DNA of 64,000 nt from Cytobacillus gottheilii (GTDB lineage: Bacteria; Bacillota; Bacilli; Bacillales; Cytobacillaceae): contig NZ_LT800494.1 of assembly GCF_900166665.1 (NCBI RefSeq), forward strand, positions 3,135,166 through 3,199,165, in the 5' to 3' direction. A model generated the notes under the pieces. The model was not told where the DNA came from and searched no databases. It worked only from the letters and a program-made list of their open reading frames with translations. Below, in pieces: positions 16,595 through 25,004 of this stretch. The position numbers were made by a program, and so were the translations under genes. Position 1 is the stretch's first letter; every line of letters starts with the position of its first letter.

Positions 16595-17782
16595 ATGCAA
16601 AAGAAAAATAATCAATTTGCATTGCTTGCATTGGCCATCAGTGCCTTTGCTATTGGTACAACAGAGTTTATTAGTGTTGGCCTTCTCCCTCTCATTGCAG
16701 AGGATTTAAATATAAGTCTGCCGATCGCTGGACTAACCGTTTCTGTTTATGCGCTGGGAGTTACAATTGGGGCACCGATTCTTACATCCTTAACATCAGC
16801 CGTTCCCCGCAAAACTTTACTAATTTGGATTATGATCATTTTCATTATCGGGAACATGATCGCTGCAGCTGCTGTAAATATTGAAATTTTACTGATTGCA
16901 CGGCTGATTTCAGCTTTTTCCCATGGTGTATTCATGTCAATTGGCTCAACTATTGCAGCAAGTTTAGTGCCTGAGCACAAAAGAGCTGGCGCCATTTCAA
17001 TCATGTTTACCGGTCTAACAGTAGCAACAGTAACAGGAGTTCCATTTGGAACATTTTTAGGACAGCATTTCGGATGGCGGCTTGCCTTTATAGCAATTGT
17101 CATCATTGGTGTGATCTCACTTATCTCAAACAGTGTATTAATCCCAGGCAACTTGCCTCGCGGGAAAGCAACGAAAATAACTGAACAGTTTAAGCTGTTT
17201 AAAAACGGTCAATTGATTCAAGTATTTCTTATTACAGCTTTAGGCTATGGAGGAACCTTTGTCGTATTTACTTATTTATCACCGCTTTTGCAGGATGTAA
17301 CGGGTTTTGAAGAAAATACAGTAGCTCTTCTATTGCTTATTTACGGCATAGCCATTGCGATTGGGAACATGACAGGCGGCAAGTTAGCTAATACTAACCC
17401 GCTCCGCGCACTTCTTTATATGTTTATCATACAGGCAATAATATTATTTATCTTACCTTTTAGTGCTTCAAATAAAATAGCAGGATTAGTGACCATTTTG
17501 TTTATGGGTTTATTTGCTTTTATGAACGTACCTGGTCTGCAATCCTATGTAGTGATTCTTGCAGAAAGATACGTCCCCGCTGCAGTTGATGTTGCATCAG
17601 CTGTTAACATCGCTGCTTTTAATGCCGGAATTGCCATTGGGTCTTATGCAGGCGGACTTATTTCAGATCAATTAGGGTTAATTCACACAGGCTGGGCCGG
17701 CGGGATTATGGTACTCGGTGCTGTCATATTGACAGGAAGAAGCTTAAAAGCAGAAAAGTTGTTTCGAGCGTCACAAGCTTAA
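16595..17782 (+). CDS. MFS transporter, DHA1 drug/metabolite exporter type
   Basis: A 395-residue protein with twelve membrane spans. TTEFISVGLLPLIAEDLNIS is the first-helix pattern of the AraJ/NepI-type DHA1 group, and the motif A region after helix 2 reads GAPILTSLTSAVPRKTLL. These act as proton-driven exporters of drugs, sugars or nucleosides; the substrate cannot be told. AGGAGG at 16583-16588 selects the ATG at 16595 over an earlier ATG at 16529. It shares a promoter region with the divergent HxlR gene and is followed by an aldo/keto reductase, a common partner in detoxification. Confidence 0.9.
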   Translation: MQKKNNQFALLALAISAFAIGTTEFISVGLLPLIAEDLNISLPIAGLTVSVYALGVTIGAPILTSLTSAVPRKTLLIWIMIIFIIGNMIAAAAVNIEILLIARLISAFSHGVFMSIGSTIAASLVPEHKRAGAISIMFTGLTVATVTGVPFGTFLGQHFGWRLAFIAIVIIGVISLISNSVLIPGNLPRGKATKITEQFKLFKNGQLIQVFLITALGYGGTFVVFTYLSPLLQDVTGFEENTVALLLLIYGIAIAIGNMTGGKLANTNPLRALLYMFIIQAIILFILPFSASNKIAGLVTILFMGLFAFMNVPGLQSYVVILAERYVPAAVDVASAVNIAAFNAGIAIGSYAGGLISDQLGLIHTGWAGGIMVLGAVILTGRSLKAEKLFRASQA

Positions 17783-17903
17783 AGTGTTTTATAACCATTC
17801 ATTCGTTTTAAAAGTTTAGGAGGTGATGTCTAAGGTTTTCGTTTTCATTTTCACTTTAAATAATCAGAAATATATAGATCATACGTAAATGGAGGAAATA
17901 AAA

Positions 17904-18749
17904 ATGACTGCAAAAAGTGTACAAGATAAAACAACCTTGCATAATGGCGTTCAAATGCCATGGTTTGGTTTAGGAGTATTTAAAGTTGAGGAAGGTCCCG
18001 ACACAATTCATTCTGTTAAAGCAGCCATAAAAAATGGCTATTTGAGCATTGACACAGCTGCTGTTTATCAAAATGAAGAGGGTGTTGGAGAAGGGATTCG
18101 CCAAGGACTTGCTGAAAGCGGCTTAAAACGCGGGGATTTATTTATTACCTCCAAAGTCTGGAACGCAGATCTTGGTTATGAAGAAACTTTGGCAGCTTAT
18201 GAAACAAGCCTTCAGAAATTGGGATTAGATTACCTGGACCTTTATTTAATTCATTGGCCAGTAGCAGGAAAATATAAATCGGCCTGGAAAGCCCTTGAAA
18301 AATTATATAAACAAGGTCGTGTAAAAGCAATTGGTGTCAGCAACTTCCAAATTCACCATCTTGAAGATCTAATGAAGGATGCAGAAATAAATCCAATGGT
18401 TAATCAAGTTGAATTGCATCCAAAATTAACACAAATGGAATTGCGCGATTTTTGCAGACAGCATGCGATCCAGATTGAAGCTTGGTCACCGCTTATGCAA
18501 GGCGAATTACTGACACATCCAGTTCTTTTGAAGATAGCTGAAACACACGGAAAGTCTGTTGCACAAATCATTTTGCGCTGGGATCTTCAGAATGAAATCA
18601 TTACCATTCCAAAGTCAATAAAAGAACATCGAATTATTGAGAACTCATCTATTTTTGACTTTAATCTTTCATTACAAGAGATGGAAACGATTAATCTGTT
18701 AAATGAAAACAGACGAGTTGGACCAGATCCTGATCATATTGATTTTTAA
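17904..18749 (+). CDS. yvgN: Aldo/keto reductase YvgN (glyoxal/methylglyoxal reductase)
   Basis: The catalytic tetrad of the NADPH-dependent aldo/keto reductases is visible: Asp and Tyr in SIDTAAVYQNEEGVG, Lys in ITSKVWNADLG and His in LYLIHWP. The nucleotide-binding C-terminus reads IPKSIKEHRIIEN. Near-continuous resemblance to YvgN (KLHNGV-MPWFGLGVFKVE, VSNFQIHHLE, LTQMELRDFC) supports orthology. The start at 17904 follows GGAGG by 8 bases; an ATG at 17889 is part of the ribosome binding region. Length 281 residues. A role in removing reactive aldehydes fits the neighbouring HxlR/MFS pair. Confidence 0.92.
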   Translation: MTAKSVQDKTTLHNGVQMPWFGLGVFKVEEGPDTIHSVKAAIKNGYLSIDTAAVYQNEEGVGEGIRQGLAESGLKRGDLFITSKVWNADLGYEETLAAYETSLQKLGLDYLDLYLIHWPVAGKYKSAWKALEKLYKQGRVKAIGVSNFQIHHLEDLMKDAEINPMVNQVELHPKLTQMELRDFCRQHAIQIEAWSPLMQGELLTHPVLLKIAETHGKSVAQIILRWDLQNEIITIPKSIKEHRIIENSSIFDFNLSLQEMETINLLNENRRVGPDPDHIDF

Positions 18750-18845
18750 ATAAGGCACTATTTTTAGGGATGTTGTTCTTAATAATCACGACAAAGAGAA
18801 AAGATGTGCACTCATCTGATTTTTTACTCTTATAAATAAACAAAA

Positions 18846-18926
18846 AGAAGCTGGAACATAAGTTTGCAACACGAATCATAGAACCGATTGGTTAGGAAGT
18901 GAATCTTTCTAATCATTCGGTTTTTT
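18846..18926 (+). terminator. Repeat-derived terminator in the 330-base gap after yvgN
   Basis: The box AGAAGCTGGAACATAAG (18846-18862) is followed by a hairpin, ACCGATTGGTTAG with CTAATCATTCGG, and TTTTTT. It is a short member of the dispersed element family and lies about 100 bases past yvgN. The rest of the 18750-19081 gap shows only AT-rich promoter-like sequence. Confidence 0.78.
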
Positions 18927-19081
18927 ATTTGATAAATTCGTGTTTTAGAAATGTTATTTTAGTTTTTTCACAGCAGCTTTAACTTTATAAAATAATTCTG
19001 AAATTATTTATTTAATACGAAACTAATTTTCCATTTCTACGTATATATTGTCAATAAAATAAGAACAAAGAGGTGTTTTTC

Positions 19082-19207
19082 ATGAAAATGAAAAAGAAAG
19101 AAGAACATAAAAAGTCGGCGTATTTTGAGGCTGCAATCGAGCTGATGGAGCCGATTATTCTTCTTTTCCGCTACTTAATCCGAGGGGCACTGAAACTTTT
19201 GGAGTAA
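19082..19207 (+). CDS. Small 41-residue protein, hypothetical
   Basis: A short reading frame starts with AGAGGTG eight bases upstream of its ATG. The peptide has a very basic start (MKMKKKEEHKKS) and a helix of about 25 residues with charged and hydrophobic faces (ELMEPIILLFRYLIRGALKLLE). It looks like an amphipathic, membrane-associated helix. It lies alone between a repeat-derived terminator and the Spo0E-like gene. I do not recognise the family; coding is supported by the ribosome binding site and the non-random composition. Confidence 0.6.
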   Translation: MKMKKKEEHKKSAYFEAAIELMEPIILLFRYLIRGALKLLE

Positions 19208-19314
19208 ATATGTACCTCTTTTGACACATTTTTGGTCATAATTTACTTTTAATATCTCTTGCCTAATGTTAATATTGTGGCAACCAAGACTATTTTCCTA
19301 AAGGAGTGTTTAGC

Positions 19315-19512
19315 ATGTTAACTTTTCAGTCTCCGAATGACGTAATTGACCAAAAGCAATTAAGAGAGAAAATTGACGTACTTCGTGCTAAACTCATTAA
19401 AACTGGATTGGAGAATGGTTTTCAGCATGTACAAACTATTAAAATTAGTCAAGATCTTGATGAACATATTGCACTATATCAAATACAATATTGCTATAAC
19501 TCTTACGAATAA
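19315..19512 (+). CDS. Spo0E-like aspartyl-phosphate phosphatase
   Basis: A 65-residue two-helix protein. LREKIDVLRAKLIKTGLENGF is helix 1 and TIKISQDLDEHIALYQ contains the S-Q-x-L-D signature of the Spo0E family, which dephosphorylates the sporulation regulator Spo0A-P. AAAGGAG at 19300-19306 is 8 bases before the ATG at 19315, so the GTG at 19306 is not used. It converges on galU with a 3-base gap and no hairpin between them. Confidence 0.85.
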   Translation: MLTFQSPNDVIDQKQLREKIDVLRAKLIKTGLENGFQHVQTIKISQDLDEHIALYQIQYCYNSYE

Positions 19513-19515
19513 AAT

Positions 19516-20397
19516 TTAAACTTTTACAGATTGTAATAATTGAGTCATATAGCTCATAACCTCTTTTTTCATATCATCTCTTTGCAAAGCATAATCAATT
19601 GTTGCTTTTACATACCCAAACTTGTCTCCAATATCGTATCTTTCGCCTTCAAATTCGAAGGCGAAGACCTCTTGTATCTCGTGCAGCCGGTTAATGGCAT
19701 CTGTTAATTGCACTTCCCCGCCTGCTCCAGCTGGAAGATCCGCTAAAATCTTAAAGATCTCTGGTTTTAATATGTATCTGCCTGAAATAGCCAGATTGGA
19801 CGGCGCTTCTTCTGCTAATGGCTTTTCGACTAATCTTTCAATTGCTACCACTTCTTCATTATGATCCTGATTCCGCGGATGAATAATCCCATATTTATGA
19901 ACTTCTGTCCAATCCACACGCTGAACACCTACTATAGAGGAACTAAAGCGATTAAACATCCGCATTAATTGCCTAAGGCAAGGCTGTTGAGATTTGACAA
20001 TATCATCTCCAAGCAAAACCGCAAAAGGCTCATTGCCAATAAATCGGCTCGCACATAGAATAGCGTCTCCCAGTCCTCTCGGTTCCTTCTGGCGGATATA
20101 GTGAATATTGGCCAAGCTTGAAATCTCCTGTACTGTATTTAACATATCAAGCTTCGCCTTTTTAAATAACGTTTCTTCAAGCTCATACGATTTATCGAAA
20201 TGATCCTCAATCGCTCTCTTTCCTCTTCCCGTCACAATAATAATGCCCTCAATCCCTGACTCAACTGCTTCCTCAACAATAAATTGAATCGCCGGTTTAT
20301 CGACAATCGGCAGCATTTCCTTTGGCATCGCTTTTGTAGCAGGCAAAAATCTTGTTCCAAGACCAGCAGCAGGTATAATTGCTTTTTTAACACTCAT
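19516..20397 (-). CDS. galU: UTP-glucose-1-phosphate uridylyltransferase (GalU/GtaB family)
   Basis: The enzyme makes UDP-glucose from UTP and glucose-1-phosphate for wall polymers and glycolipids. The N-terminal nucleotide-binding motif AIIPAAGLGTRFLPATKAMPKEMLPI is complete. IEEAVESGI-like, GLGDAILCA, VLLGDDIV and RLVEKP blocks follow in order. Length about 293 residues is normal. Two ATG codons stand in tandem; AGGAGG is spaced best for the second at 20397. As Bacillaceae carry several paralogues (GtaB, YngB, YtdA), which one this is cannot be said. Confidence 0.92.
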   Translation of the reverse strand: MSVKKAIIPAAGLGTRFLPATKAMPKEMLPIVDKPAIQFIVEEAVESGIEGIIIVTGRGKRAIEDHFDKSYELEETLFKKAKLDMLNTVQEISSLANIHYIRQKEPRGLGDAILCASRFIGNEPFAVLLGDDIVKSQQPCLRQLMRMFNRFSSSIVGVQRVDWTEVHKYGIIHPRNQDHNEEVVAIERLVEKPLAEEAPSNLAISGRYILKPEIFKILADLPAGAGGEVQLTDAINRLHEIQEVFAFEFEGERYDIGDKFGYVKATIDYALQRDDMKKEVMSYMTQLLQSVKV

Positions 20398-20574
20398 CAT
20401 ATTCCTCCTAATGAACTATTATAAAGACGCTCCCGAAAATGCTCTCTTCACCTTTCGATTAAAGACAAAATACTTACCACACCATTCCCCTGCAAATTCT
20501 TCAATTACCTATATGGTTCCTGCATAATAATTATTCATTTACATTTATTTAACAAACAATGTCTTAACATTGAA

Positions 20575-20604
20575 TTTACACTGATCTTAAAGAAGCTTTA
20601 TATT
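20575..20604 (+). promoter_or_regulatory. Sigma-A-like promoter before the 18-residue peptide gene
   Basis: TTTACA (20575-20580) and TATATT (20599-20604) are 18 bases apart. The first is one base from the -35 consensus. The start codon of the peptide gene follows 46 bases later. Confidence 0.5.
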
Positions 20605-20650
20605 TGTGCTTTAACATATAGGTATAGTTATTCTTAAGGAGCTGATAGCG

Positions 20651-20707
20651 ATGCTTGAATCATTAACAAGATTAGTGGTTTTAACGATCATCTGCGTGCT
20701 TGTTTGA
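20651..20707 (+). CDS. Possible 18-residue hydrophobic peptide
   Basis: AAGGAG (20636-20641) is spaced 9 bases from an ATG that opens an 18-codon frame ending in TGA. The peptide reads MLESLTRLVVLTIICVLV: two charged residues, then a wholly hydrophobic tail. A promoter-like pair lies upstream. It stands in a 750-base gap between galU and kduI that has no other coding signal. It could be a membrane peptide or a leader peptide; no toxin-antitoxin partner is evident. Such a short frame could also be chance. Confidence 0.45.
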   Translation: MLESLTRLVVLTIICVLV

Positions 20708-20938
20708 GGAAAATGCTATTCTAATCTTCTATTTCGTTTATAATCTCTTGCCTTTCGAGTTTTAAAAAACGACCTCAGTTATTACATACTGTTCTCTTAA
20801 TATCACCGCATAAAAATACTTATACAGAAGACTACCCTGCAATTATCTAATATTTTTTTCAAGGCACTTTTCATGAGAAGCGTCTTTCGTATTTATGGTA
20901 AAAAACATATGTCTAGCTTATAAGAAGCAGTCAACACA

Positions 20939-20967
20939 AAAAGCCAATGATAATTTCATTGGCTTTT
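20939..20967. terminator. Bidirectional terminator-like hairpin
   Basis: AAAAGCCAATGA and TCATTGGCTTTT pair perfectly over 12 bases with A and T runs on both sides, in the gap between galU and kduI. Confidence 0.75.
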
Positions 20968-21043
20968 ATGTCTTAGACTTTTATTAAATTAAGAGTATGG
21001 CCTCTTACAAATCTGATTGTTTCCTGATTAACCTAAAGCGTAC

Positions 21044-21084
21044 GGTTCAAAAAGAACCAGGTACAATCGAATGATTATACCTGG
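21044..21084 (-). terminator. Possible kduI terminator
   Basis: On the minus strand CCAGGTA / TACCTGG forms a stem about 65 bases past kduI. It is followed by a small second hairpin GGTTC-TTTTT-GAACC. The T run lies inside that second hairpin's loop, so function is uncertain. Confidence 0.4.
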
Positions 21085-21147
21085 AAGAAATCCCTTGTCA
21101 TGGTAACCATTATATTTATTTAACAAGTTAATCCGGTAGTTAAAACT

Positions 21148-21981
21148 TTATTTTAAATCTTCCATTTTCACATGATCCATATCATCAAATGTATAGTTCT
21201 CACCGGCCATGGCCCAAATAAACGTGTAATTATTTGTACCAACTCCAGAGTGAATGGACCAAGGCGGTGAAATGATTGCCTGCTCATTTTTAACGACAAT
21301 ATGGCGGGTATCATCTGGTTTCCCCATAAAGTGGAACACACGCGCGTCTTCGTTATCCATATCGAAATATAAATAAGCTTCCATTCTGCGATCATGTACA
21401 TGGGCAGGCATAGTGTTCCACATATTGTTTGGTGCAAGCATCGTCATTCCAAGCATCAGCTGGCAGCTTTGAATGCCATCACCATGGATATATTTATATA
21501 TCGTACGTTTATTTGAAGAAGAATCTGAACCTAAATGCGCAGGTGCAGCCTCATCAATTGCAAGTTTTTTTGTAGGATAGTTTTTATGAGCAGTAGCTGA
21601 AACGATATAGAATTTTGCTGGACTTTCTGCATTGGCACTTTCTAAAGTTACTTCTTTATTGCCTTTCCCAACATACAGACAATCACGTTTATTTAATTCA
21701 TATGTTTCACCGTCAACCGTAATTTTTCCAACATTTTCGGAAATGTTTATAATTCCCACTTCTCTTCTTTCAAGAAAATATTCTGTACGTAATTCCTGCT
21801 CTTCTAATTTAAGGTGCTCAGTTGTTGGAACAGCTCCTCCCATGATTAAACGATCATAATGAGAATAGACGAATTTAATTTCACCTTTAACAAATAAATC
21901 TTCAATTAAAAAGTCATTCCTAATTCTTTCTCCATCGTATGATTTGAAATCTGCAGGGTTAGTCGTATATCTTGTTTCCAT
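21148..21981 (-). CDS. kduI: 5-dehydro-4-deoxy-D-glucuronate isomerase KduI
   Basis: KduI isomerises 4-deoxy-L-threo-5-hexosulose uronate to 3-deoxy-D-glycero-2,5-hexodiulosonate in pectin and uronate breakdown. The 277-residue cupin-type protein shows the metal-binding pattern MPAHVHDRRMEAYLYFD (His, His, Glu) and a later His in PPWSIHSGVGTNNY. Its length equals the family norm. The gene is followed by no other pathway gene; kduD lies 1.1 kb upstream behind the DeoR gene. The upstream region carries phased GAACA/TGTTC repeats, the likely operator. Confidence 0.95.
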   Translation of the reverse strand: METRYTTNPADFKSYDGERIRNDFLIEDLFVKGEIKFVYSHYDRLIMGGAVPTTEHLKLEEQELRTEYFLERREVGIINISENVGKITVDGETYELNKRDCLYVGKGNKEVTLESANAESPAKFYIVSATAHKNYPTKKLAIDEAAPAHLGSDSSSNKRTIYKYIHGDGIQSCQLMLGMTMLAPNNMWNTMPAHVHDRRMEAYLYFDMDNEDARVFHFMGKPDDTRHIVVKNEQAIISPPWSIHSGVGTNNYTFIWAMAGENYTFDDMDHVKMEDLK

Positions 21982-22043
21982 TTCCTTTCACCTTCCTTTA
22001 ATTAGATAAGTCCTATGATCCTCTAAAATGGATAAAGTATTGT

Positions 22044-22098
22044 GAACAAACAGTAAACCTTTTGAACATACAATGTTCACTTTTGTTCGTTTATGTTC
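22044..22098 (-). promoter_or_regulatory. Phased GAACA/TGTTC operator array upstream of kduI
   Basis: TGTTC occurs at 22074, 22084 and 22094 and its complement GAACA at 22044 and 22064, so all sites sit on a 10-base grid on one face of the helix. Tandem decameric half-sites are typical of DeoR-family repressors, and a DeoR gene lies 45 bases upstream. A single further GAACATA is found before the DeoR gene (22980). Confidence 0.65.
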
Positions 22099-22142
22099 TA
22101 ATATTATCATTTTAAGATTATAACTTCAAATATTTACTTAAA

Positions 22143-22910
22143 TTAGTATTGAGCTAGTTTCACTTTGACCCCGATGCTCTCTATCATTTGCTTATCCTGT
22201 TGATTCAGTCGTGGATCGGTTATTAATTCATCTACAACTGACAATGAAGCAAATTGCACTAAAGCAGCCTTGCCAAACTTAGTTGAATCAGCAGCAAGCA
22301 CAACTTGATCCGCACACTTGATAATCTTTCTTTTCCAGTCAGCATGGAGGCTATTTAAAACCGTAAGGCCATGCTCAGGAGAAAAGCCTGTTGTGCCAAA
22401 AAATAGACGATCAACATGTATTTTTTTTAACATTTCATCCGTTTGTTCACCAATTAACGAAGATGAGTTGTAAATTCTTGAGCCGCCCAGCACAACTAGT
22501 TGAATCTTTTCTTTATCATGTAAAATATGAGCTATTTTAATATCGTTTGTAATAACTGTGACAGGGAAGTTGCCTAGTAATTTAGAAATCTCACTCGTTG
22601 TGCTGCCGCCATCCATAAGAATGGTATCATTAGGCTGTATTAATTTTACCGCCTCTTTGGAAATCGCTGTTTTAATATCCATTTGACTAGACTGCCTTTC
22701 CTTTATAGGCAGTATTTTGCCCTCACCCTCAGAAGCGATCATAGCACCACCATGGACGCGTTTTAATAATCCCCTTTTTTCTAAGGTTTCTAAATCTAGG
22801 CGAATGGTTTTTTCAGTCACACCAAGCAGCCTGCTGAGTTCAGAAACTTTCACCGTATAGCTCGTTTCCAGTTTATTTAAGATAGCTTCAAACCTTTCTA
22901 CCGAAAGCAA
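22143..22910 (-). CDS. DeoR-family transcriptional regulator of the kdu region
   Basis: The N-terminal HTH (VKVSELSRLLGVTEKTIRLDLETLEKRGLLKRVHGGA, about residues 20-57) has the DeoR signature. The C-terminal sugar-phosphate-sensing fold has DGGSTTSEI and the LVVLGGSRI / GTTGFSPEHGL blocks. Length 255 residues. It lies between kduI and kduD on the same strand, which suggests that it represses kduI in response to a hexuronate intermediate. It has its own upstream region with a terminator separating it from kduD. Confidence 0.88.
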   Translation of the reverse strand: MLSVERFEAILNKLETSYTVKVSELSRLLGVTEKTIRLDLETLEKRGLLKRVHGGAMIASEGEGKILPIKERQSSQMDIKTAISKEAVKLIQPNDTILMDGGSTTSEISKLLGNFPVTVITNDIKIAHILHDKEKIQLVVLGGSRIYNSSSLIGEQTDEMLKKIHVDRLFFGTTGFSPEHGLTVLNSLHADWKRKIIKCADQVVLAADSTKFGKAALVQFASLSVVDELITDPRLNQQDKQMIESIGVKVKLAQY

Positions 22911-23007
22911 TAGCGCACCCTCCTAATGAAAATCCTGTACACTATTATAGTCAATATACGTTTAAAAACAAACATTTTCGAACATAATATTTTTCAATAG
23001 GTTCAAA

Positions 23008-23098
23008 AAGCCCCCAACAATTAAAGAGATAATGAAAGAAAAAATCTCTTAATTGTTCGGGGGTTATATTGGCTGAAGATTTTTGTCTCAGCTTCCTC
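23008..23098 (-). terminator. Strong terminator of kduD with the repeat-family box
   Basis: On the minus strand GAGGAAGCTGAGACAAAA (23098-23081) precedes a long hairpin: CCCCCGAACAATTAAGAGAT pairs with ATCTCTTTAATTGTTGGGGG, followed by CTTTTTG. The box and its spacing match the dispersed element family, but the stem sequence is different. Confidence 0.85.
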
Positions 23099-23115
23099 AA
23101 TATCAATACTGACTC

Positions 23116-23898
23116 TTATCTAGCAAGCCAGCCGCCATCTACTACTAACATGTGACCATTCATATAATCGGATGCTCTACTTGATAGAAACACAACAATT
23201 CCCATTAAATCCTTTGGTGCTGCCCAGCGATTGGCGGGAATCCTGGAAAGAATTTCTGCATTGCGTTTTTCATCGGCCCTTATTGGTGCAGTGTTTGCTG
23301 TGGCAACATACCCGGGAGCGATGGCATTTATTTGTATTCCATATTCCGCTAATTCATTTGCAAATGATTTTGTAATCCCTGCAACCGCATGTTTACTTGC
23401 TGTGTATGGAGGAATAAATTTTCCGCCTTGGAACGAGAGCATGGAGCCAATATTAATGATTTTCCCTGATTTCTGTTCAACCATCACTTTGGCCACTTCC
23501 TGACTAAGAAAGTATACAGAGTTCAAATTGATTTCCATTACAGCATCCCAATCCTCAGGCTTGTATTCTAAAAGTGGTGCCCGGCGAATAGTACCGGCAT
23601 TATTTACTAAAATATCAATTTTTCCATAGATTTCAATACAGGTAGTTACGACTTGTTTTACAAAAGATCTGTCTGTTAAATCGCCTTGTAAAAACTCTGC
23701 ACGGCGTCCTTCATTTTCTATTAATTCTTTCGTTTCTGCCCAGGCGTCATCATAAGTCACAATAAACAAATCAGCCCCTGCTTTTGCTAGCGCTACAGCA
23801 TATCCTTGACCTAATCCAGTATTCCCGCCAGTTACAATTGCAACCTTACCTGTCAGCGAAAAATAATCTAAAGAAAAATCCTGTAAATTGTTATCCAT
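23116..23898 (-). CDS. kduD: 2-dehydro-3-deoxy-D-gluconate 5-dehydrogenase KduD
   Basis: A short-chain dehydrogenase with the NAD-binding motif TGGNTGLGQGYA, NNAGT, catalytic Ser in NIGSML and the Tyr-x3-Lys pair in YTASKHAV. It ends DGGWLAR like KduD. It reduces the KduI product to 2-keto-3-deoxygluconate. GGAGG placed 8 bases upstream selects the ATG at 23898 (260 residues); the GTG at 23916 is not needed. It is divergent from the IclR-type regulator, with which it shares a region holding palindromes and a cre-like site. Confidence 0.92.
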   Translation of the reverse strand: MDNNLQDFSLDYFSLTGKVAIVTGGNTGLGQGYAVALAKAGADLFIVTYDDAWAETKELIENEGRRAEFLQGDLTDRSFVKQVVTTCIEIYGKIDILVNNAGTIRRAPLLEYKPEDWDAVMEINLNSVYFLSQEVAKVMVEQKSGKIINIGSMLSFQGGKFIPPYTASKHAVAGITKSFANELAEYGIQINAIAPGYVATANTAPIRADEKRNAEILSRIPANRWAAPKDLMGIVVFLSSRASDYMNGHMLVVDGGWLAR

Positions 23899-23925
23899 GT
23901 CGATTTCCTCCAGCACTCATATTAA

Positions 23926-23999
23926 TTTCCTATTTGGAAACTATATTTCTTTTAAAGAAATATTTGAGTTCATTATATAAAATGGAGAAAACGTTATCA
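23926..23999. promoter_or_regulatory. Two palindromes and a CcpA cre-like site between kduD and the IclR gene
   Basis: TTTCC-N5-GGAAA (23926-23940) has the shape of IclR-family operators. ATATTTCTTT-T-AAAGAAATAT (23943-23963) is a perfect palindrome. AGAAAACGTTATCA (23986-23999) matches the cre consensus TGWAARCGYTWNCA at all but the first position. They suggest local IclR control plus carbon catabolite repression. Confidence 0.6.
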
Positions 24000-24019
24000 A
24001 GGTTAATCCTGATAAATAA

Positions 24020-24050
24020 TTGACAATTCACAAAATGTTCATTTTATAAT
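24020..24050 (+). promoter_or_regulatory. Sigma-A promoter of the IclR-type regulator gene
   Basis: TTGACA (24020-24025) and TATAAT (24045-24050) are both perfect hexamers, with a long spacer of 19 bases. The cre-like site lies 20 bases upstream. Confidence 0.7.
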
Positions 24051-24078
24051 AGAAGATAGTATCTAGGAGGAATTATAA

Positions 24079-24855
24079 ATGAAAACAGAAAAACAGACGT
24101 ACGGAACAGTACTGTTAAAAGCTGATTTGATTTTAAACTATTTAGCTCAATCCGATCAGCCGCAAAGATTGAACGAGATAGCTTTACATACAGAGGTATC
24201 CAAGCCTACGGTTCTTAAGATTTTGGATACATTACTTTTAATTGGCTATGTTCAGAAAGATATAGAATCAAAAAAATTCTCTTTAGGTCCTGCACTTATT
24301 AAGTTTGGAAAACAGAGTACCAATGGAATGGAAATTAAGCAGATTGCTCAGCCTTATTTAGAAGTCCTTTCCGAGAAAACCACGGAAACAATCCACCTTG
24401 GGATATTAAATAAGGATAGTATTGTCTATATCGATAAAATTGAAAGCAAAAATCCCATCTCTTTATATTCGCAAGTCGGCAAGAGCCTTCCATTATATTG
24501 TTCTGCTATGGGTAAAGCGATGCTAGCCGAACAAAGTGATGAAGAATTAACAGATTATTTAAAGAAACATGAACTTATCGCAATGACAAACAAAACCATT
24601 ACCTCAACGGATTCATTTTTAAAGGAGCTTCAGCAGATCAGACAGAATGGCTATGCATTTGATGATGGTGAACATGAAGCAGAAGTCTTTTGTGTTGGTG
24701 CAAGCCTCTCTTTAGGTCAAAAAAACTATGGCGCCTTCAGCGTAAGTGTCCCAAAATATCGCCTAACGGAAGAATCATTGCAAAACATAATTGTGGCAGT
24801 TAAAAGCTGCAAAAAAGATATAATCCATGAACTCAAGATGGTAAGAAATCTTTAA
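24079..24855 (+). CDS. IclR-family regulator (KdgR-like)
   Basis: A 258-residue protein with an N-terminal winged helix (QRLNEIALHTEVSKPTVLKILDTLLLIGYVQKD) and the C-terminal IclR effector domain (GKSLPLYCSAMGKAMLAE; ...GYAFDDGEHEAEVFCVGASL). In pectin degraders a KdgR of this family senses 2-keto-3-deoxygluconate. The position opposite kduD supports that role, but the ligand is inferred. AGGAGG stands 8 bases before the ATG. Confidence 0.88.
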   Translation: MKTEKQTYGTVLLKADLILNYLAQSDQPQRLNEIALHTEVSKPTVLKILDTLLLIGYVQKDIESKKFSLGPALIKFGKQSTNGMEIKQIAQPYLEVLSEKTTETIHLGILNKDSIVYIDKIESKNPISLYSQVGKSLPLYCSAMGKAMLAEQSDEELTDYLKKHELIAMTNKTITSTDSFLKELQQIRQNGYAFDDGEHEAEVFCVGASLSLGQKNYGAFSVSVPKYRLTEESLQNIIVAVKSCKKDIIHELKMVRNL

Positions 24856-25004
24856 TGATACTGCGCTGCATACTTAAAGGAGAAGCGATTATTAACTTTT
24901 TGTAAATATGATAAAGTCACCTTTAAACAAGCGATTGTATTGATATAATAAGATTTACGCACCATAACAACCTGCTCATCTTTATATCAAGAAAGGAATT
25001 TTAT

